Assembly: GCA_016235065.1 (NCBI GenBank) | Contig: JACRMB010000001.1 | Location: 1 to 64,000, forward strand | Reading direction: 5' to 3' | Length of the DNA: 64,000 bases | DNA from: Actinomycetota bacterium | GTDB lineage: Bacteria > Actinomycetota > Thermoleophilia > BMS3ABIN01 | Shown here: piece by piece, positions 52,975-62,644 of the stretch | Numbering within the stretch: position 1 is the stretch's first letter | How the letters are laid out: each line of letters opens with the position of its first letter | Position numbers and translations under genes: made by a program | The notes under the pieces: model-generated | What the model saw: only the letters and a program-made list of their open reading frames with translations | Told to the model about the DNA's origin: nothing | Database searches by the model: none

Positions 52975-54585
52975 TCAGACGCCCGGGAACGGTCCCGGAT
53001 AGTCATAGGATGCCCCGCAAGGATCCTGCGCCGTGGCGTAGGCTTGCGTTCTGAAATAGCTGACTCCAGCTGGCACATGATACCTGAGCGAGACAGTCGT
53101 CGTGTTTCCGATAGCAGTGTCCCCCACCAGTTGCGGCAGAGCCGAGTCCGCGGTCACGCCGTTACTGTTCACAGTTCCCGTCAGAGTAGTCCCATAGGCA
53201 GAAGGACCTGATGGATTGGTAACATCGAAGTCGACAGTGAGGGACCGGGCCTGGTAATCAGCGAAGGATGCCCAGCGGACACCACTGATGCCGAGGCTCA
53301 AGCCTGGTGCCTGGCCACAGGTTGAGCCGATCCTAACCCGGCGATGGCTCACTGGTCCGACGCTCGTTCCTTCGATTGAGGCCACATGGAAGTAATATTC
53401 GCCGTCAGCTAAAGCTGCAGCAGTATAGGAAGCGCTTGCTCCCGGCTCCACGCTGCCTTCAGGAATATTGTCTGGCGAGGTTGTAGGTGACTGATCGAGT
53501 ACGTGCGAATACTGGATGGGGGCCGTGTGGTAGATCCTCATTTTCCCGGAGCCCACAACATAGACGTCATCGCCGCTGAGGGCCATATCCGTTCCGTAAA
53601 AACTGCCTTTGGGATAGAAGCCATAGCCTCGAACCCATGTCGGACTTGCAGGAATGCTCGCGTCAAGCACCGAGAGAGCGGCGTCATGGGTCCAGATATC
53701 ATTCACAGCCAGATACACGGTGCTGCCGCTCGCGGCCATGGCCGTATTGAAAGTGTTGTAAGCGCCGACAGTCACCGGGCTTGTGGGAGAGCTTACATCG
53801 ATTATCCTCAGTCCTTCAGGAGTCTGACCTGAGACATATGCGTAAGGCTTGCCGTCCACTGGATTCACCTGAACTGCGATGTCCTCGGGGGATGGCACCC
53901 AAACAGAACTCGTGATCGCGGGCGCATGCGGATTGCTGACATCGAGAATCTTCAAGGTGGGAACAACGCCACCGCAAACCACGTAGAGGTAATTACCCTC
54001 GACATCCAGTGCCACTACTGAGGGTATGTAGATACTTGACTGAAAAAACGGCGTCGCCGGATTATCGATAGTGTAAATCTCCAGGATATCGTCATGGATC
54101 AGATAAGCCATGTTTCCCTGTATAGCCATGGCTCTATGCGGTAAGTTCATATATGCGGCAAAGGAGGCGTTTGCGGGATCGCTGACATCTATGATCTGCA
54201 TGGTCGTGCCGTCGGCGACGTAGGCATATTGCTGCACCACCGCGACCGCCCCTGCAGTGCCGGGAGTGTTGTAACCTCCGACAATACCCGGGGCGTCAGT
54301 ATTCGATATATCGACGATCGTGAGCCCGCTGACGCCTTCGGCTACGTATGCATAGCCACCGGAGACAGCCACATCGAGAGGCTGGTTCAATGTGATCTCA
54401 GAAAGGGGGCTGCTGCTCGACCAGTTGAAGCTGGGAGTATTTCCGGTATACCAGGTGTTCTCATCAGAATGTGTGGGAGATGTGAGAGAAAGCGATGGAG
54501 AGGCTCCGGCAAACGATGACCAGGCAAATACCATTGCAACAAAAAGAAAAACTGCAACAAAAATACCCAGCCGCGAAGCTTTCAT
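52975..54585 (-). CDS. Secreted LVIVD-repeat beta-propeller protein
   Basis: A signal peptide (about 1-28) is followed by about six to seven LVIVD-type repeats (about 65-340), each with a YAYV...L-x-IVDIS/DVS pattern, for example YAYVADGTTMQIIDVSDP. These fold as a beta-propeller on the cell surface. A linker and an immunoglobulin-like C-terminal domain (about 430-536) follow, with two Cys. No sorting signal is evident. Binding partner unknown. Confidence 0.85.
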   Translation of the reverse strand: MKASRLGIFVAVFLFVAMVFAWSSFAGASPSLSLTSPTHSDENTWYTGNTPSFNWSSSSPLSEITLNQPLDVAVSGGYAYVAEGVSGLTIVDISNTDAPGIVGGYNTPGTAGAVAVVQQYAYVADGTTMQIIDVSDPANASFAAYMNLPHRAMAIQGNMAYLIHDDILEIYTIDNPATPFFQSSIYIPSVVALDVEGNYLYVVCGGVVPTLKILDVSNPHAPAITSSVWVPSPEDIAVQVNPVDGKPYAYVSGQTPEGLRIIDVSSPTSPVTVGAYNTFNTAMAASGSTVYLAVNDIWTHDAALSVLDASIPASPTWVRGYGFYPKGSFYGTDMALSGDDVYVVGSGKMRIYHTAPIQYSHVLDQSPTTSPDNIPEGSVEPGASASYTAAALADGEYYFHVASIEGTSVGPVSHRRVRIGSTCGQAPGLSLGISGVRWASFADYQARSLTVDFDVTNPSGPSAYGTTLTGTVNSNGVTADSALPQLVGDTAIGNTTTVSLRYHVPAGVSYFRTQAYATAQDPCGASYDYPGPFPGV

Positions 54586-54697
54586 CCCTCACCCTTTCCC
54601 AAATCCTTCACCCGTTAGAGAAGGGACTCAACTATGTGGCTGCGTCCCCGATTAAACCGTGGTTTATGATAATTCGCCTAAGTCAGCTTGTCAATCT

Positions 54698-55603
54698 TTA
54701 TCTACCCTCGTAGGCCGCCTGCAATTCCGCCAGGTCGAACTTCTTCATCTTCAGGAACGCTTCTGTCACCCGCGCCAGCTGACCTTCATCACCGGTGCTC
54801 ATCATCTCGTCCATGGCGTTGGGAACGACCTGCCACGAGACGCCATATTTGTCTTTCAGCCAGCCGCACTGTTCGGACTCGGGCACCGCTGAGAGCTTAT
54901 CCCAGTAGTAGTCGATCTCATCCTGGTCTTCGCAGTGCACCATCAGCGAGATGGCTTCGTTAAACATGAAATCGTGCTCGAGGGCGCTTTCCATCACCGC
55001 GAATTCCTGGCCTTCGAGGATGACGCGGGAATACTTGATGTTTCCTTCCGCTTCCGGTTCCTCGCCAGGGCCATAGCGCATGATGTCGCCGACTCTTGCG
55101 TCACGGAACACCGACGCGTAGAAATTGATCGCCTCTTCCGCCTTGCCATAGACGTCGCCGACGAACAGCAGTGACGGGATGATCCGCTGGACGACCTCAC
55201 GGTCTCCCATATACATCACCTGCCAGGAGAGCCCGTATTTATCCTGGATCCAGCCATACCACTCGCTGAACGGATATTCGCCGAGCTCCATCAGCGCCGT
55301 GCCGCCTGAGGAGAGGATCCGCCATAGTTCGTCGACCTCTTCCCTGGTGTCGCAGGCGACCAGGAACGAAATGGAAGGATTGAACTTGAACAGGGGTCCG
55401 GCGTTGATCAGGGTGAACTCCTGGCCTAGCAGATCGATCGTGAGGATATCGACATCCCCTGACGGAGTGTCGTGGATCTGTGACCTGCTCCTGATCTCGC
55501 CTTGTCTGAAAGCGGAAGTATAGAACTCGGCCGCCTCGACGGCCTCTTTGTCGTACCAGAGGTGTGTAGTGATCCTGTGTAAGTGTAAGTTGCCGTCAGC
55601 CAT
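54698..55603 (-). CDS. Tandem PhnB-like VOC (glyoxalase-fold) protein
   Basis: Two similar halves (about 1-150 and 155-301) each carry the PhnB/3-demethylubiquinone-methyltransferase-like pattern: TTHLWYDKEAVEAAEFYTSAF and LLFVGDVYGKAEEAINFYAS start them, and SWQVMYMGD or SWQVVPNAM ends them. (The first start is read as TTHLWYDKEAVE plus AAEFYTSAF.) VOC proteins bind metals or small molecules; the substrate is unknown. ATG 55603 has GGAG 6 nt upstream and is preferred to 55633. Confidence 0.88.
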   Translation of the reverse strand: MADGNLHLHRITTHLWYDKEAVEAAEFYTSAFRQGEIRSRSQIHDTPSGDVDILTIDLLGQEFTLINAGPLFKFNPSISFLVACDTREEVDELWRILSSGGTALMELGEYPFSEWYGWIQDKYGLSWQVMYMGDREVVQRIIPSLLFVGDVYGKAEEAINFYASVFRDARVGDIMRYGPGEEPEAEGNIKYSRVILEGQEFAVMESALEHDFMFNEAISLMVHCEDQDEIDYYWDKLSAVPESEQCGWLKDKYGVSWQVVPNAMDEMMSTGDEGQLARVTEAFLKMKKFDLAELQAAYEGR

Positions 55604-55732
55604 GTCTCGCTCCAGTCCGGTGTTCGGGGTCATCCATATTGTTCAGAATCTACCCGGAGGTCCGCGGTCATAACATTTCCAGGCGCGGCGGCTCATGGGA
55701 TTGTGCGAATGCGGCGCGGACGCCGGCCACTG

Positions 55733-56278
55733 CTATTCAGCCAGCATCGCTCCAAGCTTCGTCGCGGTGTTGTAGTTTCTGATCGTCATCTTCTTGTAGA
55801 CGGGATTCGACACGAGCTTTCTGCCAGTATTCGTACGCCCGAAGTACTTTAATGATAGCGACTGGTAGAGAACACCGTCGCCCGCCTCGACCGCCTCGAT
55901 GTCAGGCTTCAGCTCGCCGATCGCTTCGACTACGTCTTTCATGTCGAATGGCTTGATCGTGATCAGCAGATTGTGCTTCCACTCCGGGTCCACACCCCAC
56001 CAGTCCGGCGCGGCTGCGATGATCCGCTGCCATTCATCGGCGGTGAATACAGCGACATCCACCTTATGGCTGAATCTCTTCCGGATCGTGGATCTGATTG
56101 ACGAAGCCAGCTTGTCAGCATCACCGATATCGGACGAGAAGATGACATTGCCGCTCTGGATGTATGTCCGAACCTCAGCGAGGCCGGCTGCGGTGAGCGC
56201 GTCCTTGAGTTCGGCCATTTTAATCAGGGTATTGCCGCCCACATTGATGCCCCGCAGGAATGCGATGTATCTGTTCAT
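55733..56278 (-). CDS. DUF1697 family protein
   Basis: The 181-residue protein begins RYIAFLRGINVGGNTLIKM and contains VRTYIQSGNVIFSSD, the clear DUF1697 signature. The C-terminal part has SLKYFGRTNTGRKLVSNP. The family is widespread with no known function. It lies alone, in a cluster of poorly characterised genes. Confidence 0.9.
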   Translation of the reverse strand: MNRYIAFLRGINVGGNTLIKMAELKDALTAAGLAEVRTYIQSGNVIFSSDIGDADKLASSIRSTIRKRFSHKVDVAVFTADEWQRIIAAAPDWWGVDPEWKHNLLITIKPFDMKDVVEAIGELKPDIEAVEAGDGVLYQSLSLKYFGRTNTGRKLVSNPVYKKMTIRNYNTATKLGAMLAE

Positions 56279-56315
56279 GGCGTGAATCCATGTCCTCCTG
56301 ATAATCAGGACTATT

Positions 56316-57002
56316 TTACACTTCAGATGAGAATACCCGGTTGAAACCTATTGTTATCAGCCAAACAGCCAGGACCAGTTCCTGCGATGCTATCGGAATA
56401 CTCAAGACACCCTGGGCCGCTGAAAAGGGCCCGATAACGGCGAAGATTACCATTAATCCACTAAACATGTGCAGGATGATCGCTATGAGTCCCCATACAG
56501 AAAGCCATCGAGGAACAAGTCTTGACCTGTAAAAAATGATGTAGTACATCAGGGCGCCCAGGCCGAACGAGAATACCGCCAGCACGTTGCTCGCCCAGTC
56601 GCGCACTGCCAGCAACAAACTGCCCATCGTTTGAAAATAGGCAGCATCGGCAGGACCTGCATCCCGATAATCATGGCTTAAAGTCAGAACCGTCAGCACA
56701 CTGATTGCGGCAACTATGAATATGACGGCCTCGATGATCCTGAAACCGACAGAACCGAGCGACATCGCTTCATCAAACTTCTTCAGAGCCGGATACAGCC
56801 AGATCGCGATGCCGGCGCATGCAAAAGCCATGATCGTCTGCAGAAGTACTCCGATTATCACCAGGCTTTCGTTTTCAGCGACCTCGACAAGATAATCCGG
56901 CTCGTTCAAGGTAGATAAAAAAGGGACACTCAGTATTCCAGCCACCAGCGCGGTAAGAAGCAAGGCTCCCGCGACTATCGCGTTTTTTCTATAGGCGTTC
57001 AT
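56316..57002 (-). CDS. DUF4386 family membrane protein, copy 1
   Basis: From ATG 57002 (AGGG upstream) the 228-residue protein begins MNAYRKNAIVAGALLLTALVAG and has six membrane helices (the opening is read as MNAYRKNAIV plus AGALLLTALVAG). FGLGALMYYIIFYRSRLVPRW is the conserved late DUF4386 segment. The earlier in-frame start at 57059 would overlap the second DUF4386 gene. Function unknown; it is paired with a paralogue. Confidence 0.85.
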   Translation of the reverse strand: MNAYRKNAIVAGALLLTALVAGILSVPFLSTLNEPDYLVEVAENESLVIIGVLLQTIMAFACAGIAIWLYPALKKFDEAMSLGSVGFRIIEAVIFIVAAISVLTVLTLSHDYRDAGPADAAYFQTMGSLLLAVRDWASNVLAVFSFGLGALMYYIIFYRSRLVPRWLSVWGLIAIILHMFSGLMVIFAVIGPFSAAQGVLSIPIASQELVLAVWLITIGFNRVFSSEV

Positions 57003-57018
57003 CGGCCCTGGCGATCGC

Positions 57019-57714
57019 TCACGCAGATTCGAGAGCACGTTTTTCCCACTGTTCCACATTCACGCCCTTGATCAGGAGCCACAGGGGTAACAATATCTCG
57101 CCCCAGAACGTGAACATCACGACATCCCCTTCGTAGCCGGCTATCAGGATCTTGGCGAAACTGTCTATCAGATAACCGAAACAGGCGATCATCAAAAGGA
57201 TGCCGATTATCCTGGGAAGGTAGCCCGACCTGAATATCAGATAACCCATGGGAAACAGCCAGAGCCCCCAGAAAATGCCGGCGATTGCGATTCCATACTG
57301 ATTCAGTTCAATGAAGAAGGGAACAAGAGCCTGCAGCTGCTCGGTGCTGAACGCCCCCATATAATCGACCCCGCTCGCCAGCAACAGGGCGGCTATCCGA
57401 TTGAGTTCATTGAGCATGGCGATCGGAACAACCAGCATGATGAACAAGACCATCATCAACGCCATGTTCCTGTTGACCGGCTTGAGCAATCTATATAAAA
57501 CCAGCACCAGGAATATGTTGACTAACTGAACCAGCAGGGCGCTCACGATGCTGAGGCGGAACATCGACTCAGATGCCATTATTTCATTGGCGGTTGTAGC
57601 GACATCTTCAGACCCTGTCGGAAGGGCGATCATATCGATTCCGAAGAATCCCAGCGGGACCAGCAGGAGATATAGCAATGCGGCGACTCTTGCAGTCTTA
57701 TTGATCGAGTGCAT
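57019..57714 (-). CDS. DUF4386 family membrane protein, copy 2
   Basis: The 231-residue protein from ATG 57714 (GGGA upstream) has six helices and the family segments ARVAALLYLLLVPLGFFG and GLWLFPMGYLIFRSGYLPR. It overlaps the end of the small gene upstream by 17 bases, so the run 58388-56316 looks like one operon of membrane proteins. Confidence 0.85.
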   Translation of the reverse strand: MHSINKTARVAALLYLLLVPLGFFGIDMIALPTGSEDVATTANEIMASESMFRLSIVSALLVQLVNIFLVLVLYRLLKPVNRNMALMMVLFIMLVVPIAMLNELNRIAALLLASGVDYMGAFSTEQLQALVPFFIELNQYGIAIAGIFWGLWLFPMGYLIFRSGYLPRIIGILLMIACFGYLIDSFAKILIAGYEGDVVMFTFWGEILLPLWLLIKGVNVEQWEKRALESA

Positions 57715-57994
57715 CTTTTTGTCCCTTTTGATATATATTGCCGTCTGTCTTTCCTGCATTTTCACTGGTGACCGACACCAAAGTCATTCCCAGATCTCGT
57801 ATCTTCTTAAGTAATCCATGCAACGCGGCCTGATCTACTATCCGGCCGGTCAATAGGCTATCCCCATCGTCTTCCAGAGTGATTGTCAGGCCCTCAAACC
57901 AGTCGTTCCATTCACGGCCCAGGTGCCCCTTGACCCTGATCTGATAGACCATCGGCTGATCGGGCTCAGTATTGGGGCTGGGTTTCTGAGACAT
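57698..57994 (-). CDS. Conserved small protein, no named domain
   Basis: The 98-residue protein contains MVYQIRVKGHLGREWNDWFEG and LLTGRIVDQAALHGLLKKIRD, a pattern I recognise from many small proteins encoded in actinobacterial and chloroflexal genomes next to DUF4386 genes, without a known function. (The first motif is read as MVYQIRVKGHLG plus REWNDWFEG.) It overlaps both neighbours, 29 bases with DUF6326 and 17 with DUF4386 copy 2. Confidence 0.78.
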   Translation of the reverse strand: MSQKPSPNTEPDQPMVYQIRVKGHLGREWNDWFEGLTITLEDDGDSLLTGRIVDQAALHGLLKKIRDLGMTLVSVTSENAGKTDGNIYQKGQKDALDQ

Positions 57995-58388
57995 CGTCCC
58001 GTACCTGGGACCACTTCCATGCGAACCAGACGATCGATGCAGTACACGCGATCTCGATCACACTGAAAAAAAGGTAGTAATACGTCGGCGAAGATCCAAA
58101 AAAGAGTGTCGCAAATTGAACGACGGTCATAATCGTTCCGGCTACGATGTTAGCCCAGCGGTTGACCCTGTACTGTAAAATCCTGGACAGGAGCACCATG
58201 GCGATAGGAATCTCCATCAAAACCGAAGCTTGCAGCAGGAATTGCTGAGTTACATCAATACCGTCTATGCTTCCTGTCAAAAACTGCTGTAGCGATTCCG
58301 GGTCCATTAACGCCAGGACATCGCAATAGAGATAATTGAACATCACGAATATCCACAAGGTTGAAAGTCTTGCCTTCACGTCCGTCAT
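57966..58388 (-). CDS. DUF6326 family membrane protein
   Basis: From ATG 58388 (AAGGG upstream) the 140-residue protein has four membrane helices and the family start LSTLWIFVMFNYLYCDVLALM (read as LSTLWIFVMF plus NYLYCDVLALM). It is the first gene of the run and lies 227 bases downstream of the LuxR-type regulator on the same strand, so it may be its target. Confidence 0.82.
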   Translation of the reverse strand: MTDVKARLSTLWIFVMFNYLYCDVLALMDPESLQQFLTGSIDGIDVTQQFLLQASVLMEIPIAMVLLSRILQYRVNRWANIVAGTIMTVVQFATLFFGSSPTYYYLFFSVIEIACTASIVWFAWKWSQVRDDVSETQPQY

Positions 58389-58614
58389 CTTGCGCCCTTT
58401 CCTTGAGGCTCCTTGATCCATCCTGAATGCCTTTGGGCATCAGCCGGATGCGATGTCTGGGAACATCATATCCGCGGTTTGCTGCCGGCGTGTAGAGACT
58501 AAAGTACTGTTTTGAGTACTGTTTTGGGATTGTTCGCTTGAGAGAGGTGCTGGATGAATGGCTTCGGGGAAGAGCTTCGGTATGCTTGATTAAGCGGCCG
58601 GATGCCGGCGTCAG

Positions 58615-61269
58615 TTACAAAAGCCCAAGCTCGCGGGCGCGAGCAACGGCTTCGGTGCGTCTTTGAACCTTCAGTTTTTCGAAGATCCTCTGGTTGTGAC
58701 CCTTGACCGTGCTCAGGGCGAGGAAGAGACGCTGGCAGATATCGCGATTCGATAGTCCATCGGCTATCAGCTGCAAAATTTCGTACTCGCGCTGACTGAG
58801 CGGCTCACCGAGTGGCTGAGCTGCAGCGGGGTGCAGCTCAGATTCGTTCTTCTCACTTTGATCCTCAGCTGCAAATGCGGCCAATAGCTTGCCTGTGTAC
58901 TCAGGCATGGTCCCATTAGCAGCGGCTTCTGACAGCAGTTGAGCCATCGCAGGGCCTTCGTCAACGAAGGTGCGGATAAAACCGCCGGGCTCCGCCAGCG
59001 CCAGCGCCTCACTCAGCAGTTGTATAGCCCTTTCATTTTCTCCATTCATGTACCGGGCTACTGCTTGCAGCACCATGGCCTTGAGCCTCTCATCTTCCCA
59101 ACCAGGCGCCTCCACCTGCAGGCGCCATGACTCGAGCGCCGCCAATGCCGCCGACATGTCTCCCTGGGCCTGGTATACACGGGCCTGGCTCATTGGAATA
59201 TCCTGCGTCTTGGCCAGTTCAGCGGCTGCCTCCAGATTACCCCGGTGAAGCAAGGTCAGTACTTGTGCGGCAGCGACCTCGGGCAGCCGCAGCGAGAAGT
59301 CGTGCTGATGCACGGACTGGCTGGCTTCGGATAAAATGGCAGCCGCGCCGGCAGTATCACCTTTCGCGAGCATCAGCCGGGCCAGAAAAACCTCACAGAT
59401 GACAAATCTGTCAATGATGATCGCGAACTGCCGCGCCAGCTGGAGACTCTGCCGCCCATGTCGCTCGGCGGCATCCAGATCGTTCCATTCATAAAATATT
59501 CGGGCCAGGCCGATATGCGCTTCGCACGCGATCGGTAGCGGCTGATCGCCGAATAGCTGCAATGCATGCTGGTAGGTCTCGGCAGCCTGATGAAGCCTGT
59601 TTTCCGCTTCCCGTACGCCACCGAGGCCAATTGTCGCCAATTCGGTCACAAAGGTGTGACCAATCGCCTGGCTGATGGAAATTGCTTCAGTGAAGGAATC
59701 TTTGGCGGCGATCAGGTCTTTATTCATCAGCTGGGCGACGCCCAGCGCCCACATGACGATAGTGCGGACAGGCAGGTTATCGGGGCGAAGATATTCCAGG
59801 GCGCGCTGCGCCTGAACGATCACTGTGTCCGGCTTGTACTGGCTGACAGCCAGTGTGGCCCGGTTGCTGGCGATGCGTCCCAGAAGATCGCGGGTTTCAA
59901 CGTTAAGCTCGGCTCCCTGCAGTGCGGATTCGGCAGCCTTGAGTTTTTGCTCGACTCCGGCGGTCTGACCGGCTGTCGTCAGCGCCCCGGCATACATCAC
60001 CCATAATACTGGCATTACATCAAGTGTTGCCGGCGGCAGCGTTTCCAGCCAGTTCAGCACTGGAACCAGGCCGCCACGTACGTGCAGCGGCATACCCTTT
60101 CCCTGGAGCAGTCGCGCGGCGCGTTCGACATCATCGGCGGCGGCGGCGTGCTGAAAAGCCTCGATCTCCAGGCCGTTGGCCTCATACCACTCGCTGGCGC
60201 GTGTGTGCAGTTCGGCCAGGCTGTTGCCTTCCTTCCCAAAGGACGAGGCCATGCTCTGCTGCAGACGCTGCCGCAGCAGGTCAGCAAACAGGTGATGATA
60301 GCGATACCAGCGGCGCTCGTTGTCCAACGGGATGATAAACAGGTTTGCCTTTTCGAGATATTCCAGCGTCTCTTGCCCGGAAACATTCGGGTCCAGCAGA
60401 ACAGCATCGCAAAGAGGGCCGCACAGCCGGTCAAGGATGGATGTGCGCAACAGAAAATTCTGGACGCTTTCGGACTGCAGCTGCAGGACTTCCGCCAGCA
60501 GATAGTCAAGCACAAAATGGTGGCTGCCGGTGAAAGATTTTATGAAGGCCGCTGCTTCTTTATGCCCGCTCATCGAGATCGCCGCCAGCTGCAGGCCGGT
60601 TATCCAGCCCTCGGTACGAGTCTCCAGTGCAGCGATGTCACTGGGCGGGAGGTCCAGACCCATCACCTGGTTGAGAAATGCGCCAGCTTCATCAACTGTA
60701 AAACGAAGATCAGTAGCGCGAAGCTCGATCAACTCGCCCCGGGCACGCAGCCGGGCTAGCGGTAATTGCGGATCCTCGCGAGTCGCTATGACCAGGTGCA
60801 TCAGCGGCGGCAGGCGATCTAGAAGAAAAATAACCGCATCATCCACTGGTTTGGATTCAACCGCGTGGTAGTCGTCAAGGACGAGGACAAGATCTTCGCT
60901 GATAGCGGCAATCTCATTTACCAGAGCTGTCAGGATGGAATCGATCGCCGGTGGCTGAGGAGACTGGAGCAGGTCCAACACCCCAGAGCCGATCTCCGGC
61001 GCAATCGTCTTCAAAGCAGCCACGAGATAAGTCAGAAAGCGCTTTGGGTCGCTATCATACTCGTCGAGTGACAGCCAGGCTACCGGCCGGTCGCAATCCG
61101 CGATCCACTCACTGACCAGCGTGCCTTTTCCGAAGCCGGCAGGTGCTGAGATGAGGGTGAGCTTTCGATACAGGCCCTCGTTCAACCGCCCGATCAACCG
61201 AGGGCGGATAACGACTTTGGGCGGCAGCGGAGGGATATAGAGTTTAGTGGCAAGAGTCGGCGCTGGCAT
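58615..61269 (-). CDS. MalT-like LuxR-family ATP-binding regulator
   Basis: The 884 residues match LAL/MalT regulators: an NTPase domain (about 1-330), helical TPR-like repeats (about 400-790) and a C-terminal LuxR HTH (about 822-884, LSQREYEILQLIADGLSNRD). The Walker A is APAGFGKGTLV: Gly49 replaces the Ser/Thr that normally follows Lys48, although Thr50 comes next. Walker B is LVLVLDDYH. A TATAAT lies 6 bases before ATG 61269, so the mRNA is probably leaderless. The inducer is unknown; the DUF6326/DUF4386 genes downstream are likely targets. Confidence 0.92.
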   Translation of the reverse strand: MPAPTLATKLYIPPLPPKVVIRPRLIGRLNEGLYRKLTLISAPAGFGKGTLVSEWIADCDRPVAWLSLDEYDSDPKRFLTYLVAALKTIAPEIGSGVLDLLQSPQPPAIDSILTALVNEIAAISEDLVLVLDDYHAVESKPVDDAVIFLLDRLPPLMHLVIATREDPQLPLARLRARGELIELRATDLRFTVDEAGAFLNQVMGLDLPPSDIAALETRTEGWITGLQLAAISMSGHKEAAAFIKSFTGSHHFVLDYLLAEVLQLQSESVQNFLLRTSILDRLCGPLCDAVLLDPNVSGQETLEYLEKANLFIIPLDNERRWYRYHHLFADLLRQRLQQSMASSFGKEGNSLAELHTRASEWYEANGLEIEAFQHAAAADDVERAARLLQGKGMPLHVRGGLVPVLNWLETLPPATLDVMPVLWVMYAGALTTAGQTAGVEQKLKAAESALQGAELNVETRDLLGRIASNRATLAVSQYKPDTVIVQAQRALEYLRPDNLPVRTIVMWALGVAQLMNKDLIAAKDSFTEAISISQAIGHTFVTELATIGLGGVREAENRLHQAAETYQHALQLFGDQPLPIACEAHIGLARIFYEWNDLDAAERHGRQSLQLARQFAIIIDRFVICEVFLARLMLAKGDTAGAAAILSEASQSVHQHDFSLRLPEVAAAQVLTLLHRGNLEAAAELAKTQDIPMSQARVYQAQGDMSAALAALESWRLQVEAPGWEDERLKAMVLQAVARYMNGENERAIQLLSEALALAEPGGFIRTFVDEGPAMAQLLSEAAANGTMPEYTGKLLAAFAAEDQSEKNESELHPAAAQPLGEPLSQREYEILQLIADGLSNRDICQRLFLALSTVKGHNQRIFEKLKVQRRTEAVARARELGLL

Positions 61270-61275
61270 GGGTCA

Positions 61276-61281
61276 ATTATA
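61276..61281 (-). promoter_or_regulatory. -10 box of the LuxR-type regulator gene
   Basis: Minus-strand TATAAT (61281-61276) ends 6 bases before the ATG, placing transcription start at or next to the A of the start codon. The -35 region is poor (T-rich), so activation by another protein is possible. Confidence 0.65.
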
Positions 61282-61432
61282 AACACGCTTCTACCAACAT
61301 AAAAACAGCTTCATTAAGCCATTTACCGCGTCCCATCGCCATTCAATCCCCTTTAACCCAAAATCGTCATCAATGACAAAGAATGGCGCTCCTCCTCAAG
61401 GACGGCGCGGCGGGAAAGGATCACGCAATAAT

Positions 61433-62254
61433 TCAAAAGGATCCCTTCGCCGAGGCTGGTTTCGTGGCTTCAATCGTTGCCGACAGTATATATTCACCCA
61501 GGCTGCCGTCCGGTTGCCACTGGTTCACCAGTTCACGGCTTTCTTCTTTTGGCTTCACGCGAATATTCTCGAACCCGGCGTCATAAAGCATCTGCTCGAT
61601 CGCGGTCACCATAGCTGCCCCAGAGACACATCCAGAAAAAAGTGCGAGATCATTCTTGATCTTGTCGGGCAAAGGCACCAAAGCCACCACGTCGGAAACA
61701 GAGATTCGGCCGCCGGGCTTCAGGACCCGATACGCTTCCCTGAAGACCTGTGGTTTATCCGGAGACAGATTGATGACGCAATTGGACAAGATGACATCGA
61801 TCGCATCATCGGCGACCGGGATGTTTTCGATCTCGCCCAGGCGGAAGTCGACATTTTGAATGCCACCTTTTCGGGCGTTTTCTCTCGCCTTATAGACCAT
61901 CTCCGGCGTCATATCGACACCTATGACCTGGCCTGCTTCTCCCACCTGACGCACTGCCAGGAAACTGTCAAATCCTCCACCACTACCCAGGTCCAGCACG
62001 ACCTCCCCTGGTTTTAAGGCCGCGATTGCATGGGGATTGCCACAGCCAAGCCCCATATTGGAACTCTCCGGCATGTCCTTGAGATCATCCTTGGAGTAAC
62101 CGATCAATGCCGATAATTTGTCAAGTTCGCTCTCAACCGGCCCGCAACAAGAGGACGCAGGAGAGCAGCCACAGGATGAAGCGCCGCGCTCGGCGACTTG
62201 TGCATAGTTCCTGCGAACAGCATCGCGTTTTTCATCAGGTCCAAATTCTTTCAT
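61433..62254 (-). CDS. arsM: Arsenite S-adenosylmethionine methyltransferase
   Basis: ArsM methylates As(III) using SAM. The 273-residue protein from ATG 62254 (AGGA upstream) shows an N-terminal Cys cluster (Cys28, Cys30, Cys36, Cys37), motif I VLDLGSGGGFDSFLA, SNCVINLSPDK with the conserved catalytic Cys, and FSGCVSGA with the second. EYILSATIEATKP is near the end. It follows arsR by 30 bases in the same operon. ATG 62275 is an alternative start. Confidence 0.95.
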   Translation of the reverse strand: MKEFGPDEKRDAVRRNYAQVAERGASSCGCSPASSCCGPVESELDKLSALIGYSKDDLKDMPESSNMGLGCGNPHAIAALKPGEVVLDLGSGGGFDSFLAVRQVGEAGQVIGVDMTPEMVYKARENARKGGIQNVDFRLGEIENIPVADDAIDVILSNCVINLSPDKPQVFREAYRVLKPGGRISVSDVVALVPLPDKIKNDLALFSGCVSGAAMVTAIEQMLYDAGFENIRVKPKEESRELVNQWQPDGSLGEYILSATIEATKPASAKGSF

Positions 62255-62284
62255 GCTGCTTCCTTTCATTGTCATTTTAAACTT

Positions 62285-62644
62285 CTATTTATCGCTGACT
62301 GGAGGATTACCGGCAGAACGCTGGTCGGCTTCCAGAAAAAACTCTGTTATGGCATGCAGTATCTCCGGGTCAACCCAACACTCGATCATCTGCCCGCGTC
62401 TTTGCGTATTAATGAGACCCGCCTGACGAAGTTCCTTGATGTGATGAGAGACTGTTGACGGAACGATCCCGAGATCCTTTCCGAGTTCTCCGATGCATGT
62501 GCCCATGCCAGCGTCGATATCACAGGTAGTTCCCGGCTTACAGCAGTTTATGAGACGTAGAAATATACTGAGTCTGCTCGGGCTCGACAGGGCCTTAAAA
62601 ATGGCAGAATATCTGTCTATGTCTATATTTTGATTGTTCGACAT
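62285..62644 (-). CDS. arsR: ArsR/SmtB-family repressor
   Basis: From ATG 62644 the 119-residue protein has the winged-helix core: ALSSPSRLSIFLRL, then the recognition helix region GIVPSTVSHHIKELRQAGL and the wing TQRRGQMIECWV. Candidate arsenite ligands are Cys34, Cys35, Cys41 and Cys50; the vicinal pair CC is unlike the classical CVC. It should repress the arsR-arsM operon until As(III) binds. The start codon lies 7 bases after the -10 box, so the mRNA is leaderless. Confidence 0.92.
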   Translation of the reverse strand: MSNNQNIDIDRYSAIFKALSSPSRLSIFLRLINCCKPGTTCDIDAGMGTCIGELGKDLGIVPSTVSHHIKELRQAGLINTQRRGQMIECWVDPEILHAITEFFLEADQRSAGNPPVSDK

